In this document: piece by piece, positions 60,828 to 64,000 of the stretch | How the letters are laid out: each line of letters starts with the position of its first letter | How positions within the stretch are numbered: the stretch's first letter is position 1 | From: WHSW01 sp963759295 | GTDB lineage: Bacteria > Actinomycetota > Thermoleophilia > Solirubrobacterales > 70-9 | Assembly (NCBI GenBank): GCA_963759295.1 | Contig: CAVWYT010000010.1 | Coordinates: forward strand, 124,001-188,000 | Length of the DNA: 64,000 nt | Direction of reading: 5' to 3' | Made by a program: the position numbers and the translations under genes | Notes under the pieces: model-generated | Seen by the model: only the letters and a program-made list of their open reading frames with translations | Databases searched by the model: none | What the model was told of the DNA's origin: nothing

Positions 60828-61526
60828 TTGAAGACCGACCACGACATCGAGACCGTCAGCCCCCAGGGGCTCGACCTGCAGGAGCGGGTGATCGAGATCA
60901 ACCGCGTCGCCAAGGTGGTCAAGGGCGGCCGCCGGTTCTCGTTCACCGCCCTGGTTGCCGTCGGCGACGAGAACGACGTCGTCGGGATCGGCTACGGCAA
61001 GGCGCGCGAGGTCCCGCTCGCGATCCAGAAGGCGGTCGAGAACGCGCGCAAGAGCCTCGTTCGGGTGCCGAAGTACGGGCAGACGCTCCCGCACCGGACG
61101 ATCGGGCGCTTCGGCTCCGGACACGTGGTCCTGCGACCGGCCAGCCCCGGCACCGGGGTGATCGCCGGCGGTGGCGTGCGCGCCGTGCTCGAGCTCGCGG
61201 GAATCCGCGACGTGCTCTCGAAGTCGATCGGCACCCAGAATCCGATCAACCTGGTGAAGGCGACGATGGACGGCCTCACCGGACTGCGCCGCCCCGAGGA
61301 CGTCGCCAAGCTCCGAGGGCTCTCGGTCAGGCAGGTGCTCGGGCTGGACCTCCAGCAGGCAGCCGCAAAGGCCGGAAACGGCGCCCCCGCCGACGCCGTC
61401 GCCGATGCGCCGGCCGCGGAGGACGCCGCTGCGGCCGAGGAGGCCGCGCCGCCCGCCGAGGCGCCGCCCGCCGGGGACTCCGCTGCGGCCGACACGGCCG
61501 CGAACGACGAGCGCTCCGATGGCTGA
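60828..61526 (+). CDS. rpsE: Ribosomal protein S5 with Ala/Glu-rich tail
   Basis: 232 residues against about 165-200. TTG start at 60828. LQERVIEINRVAKVVKGGRRFSFTALVAVGDENDVVGIGYGKAREVPLAIQKAVENARKSL and SPGTGVIAGGGVRAVLELAGIRDVLSKSIGTQNPINLVKAT are standard; the last 55 residues are mostly Ala, Glu, Asp and Pro. Confidence 0.95.
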   Translation: MKTDHDIETVSPQGLDLQERVIEINRVAKVVKGGRRFSFTALVAVGDENDVVGIGYGKAREVPLAIQKAVENARKSLVRVPKYGQTLPHRTIGRFGSGHVVLRPASPGTGVIAGGGVRAVLELAGIRDVLSKSIGTQNPINLVKATMDGLTGLRRPEDVAKLRGLSVRQVLGLDLQQAAAKAGNGAPADAVADAPAAEDAAAAEEAAPPAEAPPAGDSAAADTAANDERSDG

Positions 61527-61698
61527 CGTGAAGCTGAAGCAGGTCCGCTCCGCGAACCGGGCCAACGAGAAGCAGCTCGCGACGCTGCGCTCGCTGAGGC
61601 TCGGCCGCATCGGCCGCGAGTCGACGATGGAGGACACGCCGCAGCTCCGCGGCGCCCTCGATCGCGTCGCTCACCTGGTCGAGGAGGTGAACGGCTGA
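61519..61698 (+). CDS. rpmD: Ribosomal protein L30
   Basis: 59 residues from the ATG at 61519, overlapping rpsE by eight bases. KLKQVRSANRANEKQLATLRSLRLGRIGRESTMEDTPQLRGALDRVAHLV. Confidence 0.93.
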   Translation: MADVKLKQVRSANRANEKQLATLRSLRLGRIGRESTMEDTPQLRGALDRVAHLVEEVNG

Positions 61699-62228
61699 TG
61701 GCGCGCCTCGATCCCGAGGAGATCGGCCTGCACTCGATCCGGCCGAAGCCCGGCTCACGCCATCCACGCAAGCGGCTCGGTCGCGGCAAGGGCTCGGGCA
61801 CCGGCAAGACCGCCGGCCGCGGCCACAAGGGAGCCGGCGCGCGGTCGGGCAACAAGGCCAAGCACGGCTATGAGGGCGGCCAGAACCCGATCCACATGCG
61901 GATGCGCAAGCTGCGCGGTCCGCGGATGAAGAAGTCGATGCCGTTCGAGCCCTTCCGGACCCACAACCAGCCGGTCAACGTCGCCGACCTCGAGGCGCGG
62001 TTCGACGCCGGAGCCGAGGTGACCCCGGAGTCGCTGCGCGCCGCCGGCCTGGCTACCCGCAAGGATCCGGTCAAGGTGCTCGGCCGCGGCGAGATCTCGA
62101 AGAAGCTCACGGTCCGCGCGCACGCTTTCAGCGCCACGGCGAAGGAGAAGATCGAGGCCGCCGGCGGCACCGCCGAATTGCTCAGCGCCGCCGACCGCGG
62201 ACGCGAAGCGGAGCAGTCGGCGGAGTAG
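61698..62228 (+). CDS. rplO: Ribosomal protein L15
   Basis: 176 residues. GLHSIRPKPGSRHPRKRLGRGKGSGTGKTAGRGHKGAGARSG and GYEGGQNPIHMRMRKLRGP. Starts on the last base of rpmD. Confidence 0.95.
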   Translation: MARLDPEEIGLHSIRPKPGSRHPRKRLGRGKGSGTGKTAGRGHKGAGARSGNKAKHGYEGGQNPIHMRMRKLRGPRMKKSMPFEPFRTHNQPVNVADLEARFDAGAEVTPESLRAAGLATRKDPVKVLGRGEISKKLTVRAHAFSATAKEKIEAAGGTAELLSAADRGREAEQSAE

Positions 62229-62231
62229 TCC

Positions 62232-63503
62232 ATGCTTCAGACCATCGCGAACGCCTTCGCGGTCCCGGAGATCCGCCGAAAGATCTTCTTCACGCTGGGG
62301 ATGCTGGCGCTCTACCGGCTCGGGGCCTACATCCCGGCGCCGGGGATCGACATCGACACGCTCGACTCGATCGAGTCGAACTTCACCGGCAACAACGTGC
62401 TCGGCTTCCTCAACCTGTTCTCGGGCGGGTCGCTGCAGCGCCTGTCGCTGTTCGCGCTCGGGATCATGCCCTACATCACCGCGTCGATCATCCTCCAGCT
62501 GCTGACCGTCGTGGTGCCCTCGCTCGAGCGCCTGCAAAAGGAGGGCGAGGTCGGTCAGCAGAAGATCACCCAGTACACGCGCTACCTGACCGTTGCGCTG
62601 GCCTTCGGCCAGTCGCTCGGCTACGTCTTCCTGTTCCAGTCCTTCCAGGACTCCGCCGGGACCAGCGTCGTCGGCACCCTGACGTTCTCGAAGGTGTTCG
62701 TGATCGTGATCTCGCTCACCGCCGGGACCGTGCTGCTGATGTGGCTCGGAGAGCTGATCACCCAGCGCGGCGTCGGCAACGGGATCAGCCTGATGATCTT
62801 CGCGTCGATCGCGTCCGGGATCGGGCCGGGCCTCTCGAAGTGGTGGACGAACCCCGACCAGGTGTTCATCGTGATGATGCCGTTCATCGCGCTCGCCGTG
62901 ATCGTCGGGATCGTCTTCGTCCAGGAGGGACAGCGCCGGATCCCGGTCCAGTACGCGAAGCGCGTCGTCGGCCGGCGGATGACGACCGGCGGCTCGACCT
63001 ACCTGCCGCTGCGGGTCAACATGGCCGGGGTGATCCCGGTGATCTTCGCCGCCTCGATCATGGCCTTCCCACCGACGATCGGCCAGCTTCTGAACACGCC
63101 GGCGGCACTCGACTTCGCCGCCTTCTTCAGCCCCTCCAGCTGGGCCTACGTCGTCGGCGAGGTCTTCTTCATCATCATCTTCACCTACTTCTACACGGCG
63201 GTCACCTTCAACCCCGTCGACCAGGCCGACAACCTGAAGAAGTACGGGGGCTTCATCCCCGGGGTCAGGCCCGGGCGACCTACCGCCGAATACCTGGACC
63301 GGATCCTCTCCAGGCTCACCTTCCCCGGCGCCCTCTACCTGGGCGCGGTCGCGGCCCTGCCGACGATCCTGATCAACCAGACTTCGGCCAACTTCTTCTT
63401 CGGCGGCACCTCGATCCTGATCGTCGTCGGCGTCGCCCTCGACACCGTCAAGCAGCTCGAGGCGCAGCTGATGATGCGCAACTACGAGGGCTTCTTGAAG
63501 TAG
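62232..63503 (+). CDS. secY: SecY preprotein translocase channel
   Basis: 423 residues with ten membrane helices. KIFFTLGMLALYRLGAYIPAPGID (helix 1), the plug and helix 2 in NLFSGGSLQRLSLFALGIMPYITASIILQLLTVV, and the cytoplasmic loop with YAKRVVGRRMTTGGSTYLPLRVNMAGVIPVIFA. Forms the Sec channel with SecE at 25661. Confidence 0.96.
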   Translation: MLQTIANAFAVPEIRRKIFFTLGMLALYRLGAYIPAPGIDIDTLDSIESNFTGNNVLGFLNLFSGGSLQRLSLFALGIMPYITASIILQLLTVVVPSLERLQKEGEVGQQKITQYTRYLTVALAFGQSLGYVFLFQSFQDSAGTSVVGTLTFSKVFVIVISLTAGTVLLMWLGELITQRGVGNGISLMIFASIASGIGPGLSKWWTNPDQVFIVMMPFIALAVIVGIVFVQEGQRRIPVQYAKRVVGRRMTTGGSTYLPLRVNMAGVIPVIFAASIMAFPPTIGQLLNTPAALDFAAFFSPSSWAYVVGEVFFIIIFTYFYTAVTFNPVDQADNLKKYGGFIPGVRPGRPTAEYLDRILSRLTFPGALYLGAVAALPTILINQTSANFFFGGTSILIVVGVALDTVKQLEAQLMMRNYEGFLK

Positions 63504-63564
63504 TCGCGCGCTCCGGGTCACCGGCGGCCTCCGAGCTAGCCGCCGGCCTCTAGGCTTCCCTGCG

Positions 63565-64000
63565 ATGTCGGAGCTCAATCTCATCCTCCTCGGACCCCCC
63601 GGTTCGGGCAAGGGAACCCAAGGCGAGCGGCTGCAGGAGGACCTGGAGCTGCCGTACTGGGCGACCGGCGACATCCTCCGCGCCGCCGTCCGCGAAGGGA
63701 GCGAGATCGGCAAGCAGGCGAAGGGTTACATGGACCGCGGCGACCTCGTCCCCGACGACGTGATCGTCGGGGTCATCGCCGAGCGGGTCGACTCGCACGA
63801 GGCCGAGGACGGGTTCATCCTCGACGGCTTCCCGCGCACCGAGGTGCAGGCGGAGGCGCTCAACGACAAGCTCGACGAGCGCGGGCGTGAGATCACGGCG
63901 GCGATCCTGATCGACGTCGGCGAGCAGGAGGTCGTGCGCCGGCTCGGCGGGCGTCGCACGTGCCCGAACGGTCACGTCTACCACGTCGACTTCGACCCTC
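63565..64000 (+). CDS. adk: Adenylate kinase, 3' end beyond the window
   Basis: First 145 residues. P-loop LILLGPPGSGKGTQGERL, AMP-binding YWATGDILRAAV and GFILDGFPRTEVQAEAL; the lid begins RRLGGRRTCPNGHVYHVDF, with one Cys before the window ends. Interconverts ATP, ADP and AMP. Follows secY as in many bacteria. Confidence 0.95.
   Translation, partial: MSELNLILLGPPGSGKGTQGERLQEDLELPYWATGDILRAAVREGSEIGKQAKGYMDRGDLVPDDVIVGVIAERVDSHEAEDGFILDGFPRTEVQAEALNDKLDERGREITAAILIDVGEQEVVRRLGGRRTCPNGHVYHVDFDP

Overview
The window comes from a GC-rich bacterium that uses many GTG and TTG starts. Its gene content fits Actinomycetota, most likely class Thermoleophilia (Solirubrobacterales or relatives). That placement is an inference from protein style (Ig-like surface repeat tails, O-antigen ligase with a TPR tail, long low-complexity tails on ribosomal proteins) and from the rpmG-secE-nusG, rplK-rplA, rplJL-rpoBC, str and S10-spc layout. 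No rRNA, tRNA, IS element, prophage or CRISPR array was seen.

Region 1 (1-25.3 kb) is accessory surface and secondary metabolism. It starts with a hexapeptide acyltransferase, a decayed surface-repeat fragment and a secreted glycoside hydrolase. A compact RiPP cluster of lasso-peptide type follows (3.2-9.8 kb): a nucleotidyltransferase-family protein, an ABC exporter (ATPase and permease), a transglutaminase-fold leader peptidase (B2), an HPr-kinase-like kinase, an asparagine-synthetase-like cyclase (C), a 37-residue precursor with its own promoter and terminator (A), and a PqqD-like leader-binding protein (B1). A CapK-type AMP ligase and a second, glutaminase-less asparagine synthetase come next on the same strand. 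From 12.5 to 25.3 kb lies an exopolysaccharide locus: priming phosphoglycosyltransferase, three GT4 glycosyltransferases, three methyltransferases, a Wzx-type flippase, a WecG/TagA-type transferase, and an O-antigen ligase/polymerase that appears to carry an embedded PDZ domain.

Region 2 (25.4-32.4 kb) begins the conserved core with rpmG-secE-nusG. A 3.7-kb wedge then separates nusG from rplK. It holds a second O-antigen ligase with a TPR tail (minus strand), a Gly/Ser-rich membrane-anchored secreted protein and a calcineurin-like phosphoesterase. rplK-rplA and a minus-strand clpP follow.

Region 3 (32.4-64 kb) is informational. It contains an SRPBCC-ArsR pair with tandem palindromes, rplJ-rplL, rpoB-rpoC, a reverse-transsulfuration pair (CBS, CGL), rpsL-rpsG, two antisense membrane-protein genes, fusA-tuf, then rpsJ through secY and adk (cut by the window end). 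Hairpins followed by T-runs sit in the leaders of rplJ, fusA and rpsJ and look like attenuators.

Reading-frame quality changes along the window. From 1 to about 34.1 kb most accessory genes need one or more single-base frame changes to read through, and even essential rplJ is broken once. From about 34.2 kb to the end only one small gene is broken. I read most of these breaks as sequence or assembly indels rather than decay, and I give genes as reconstructed spans with approximate break points.
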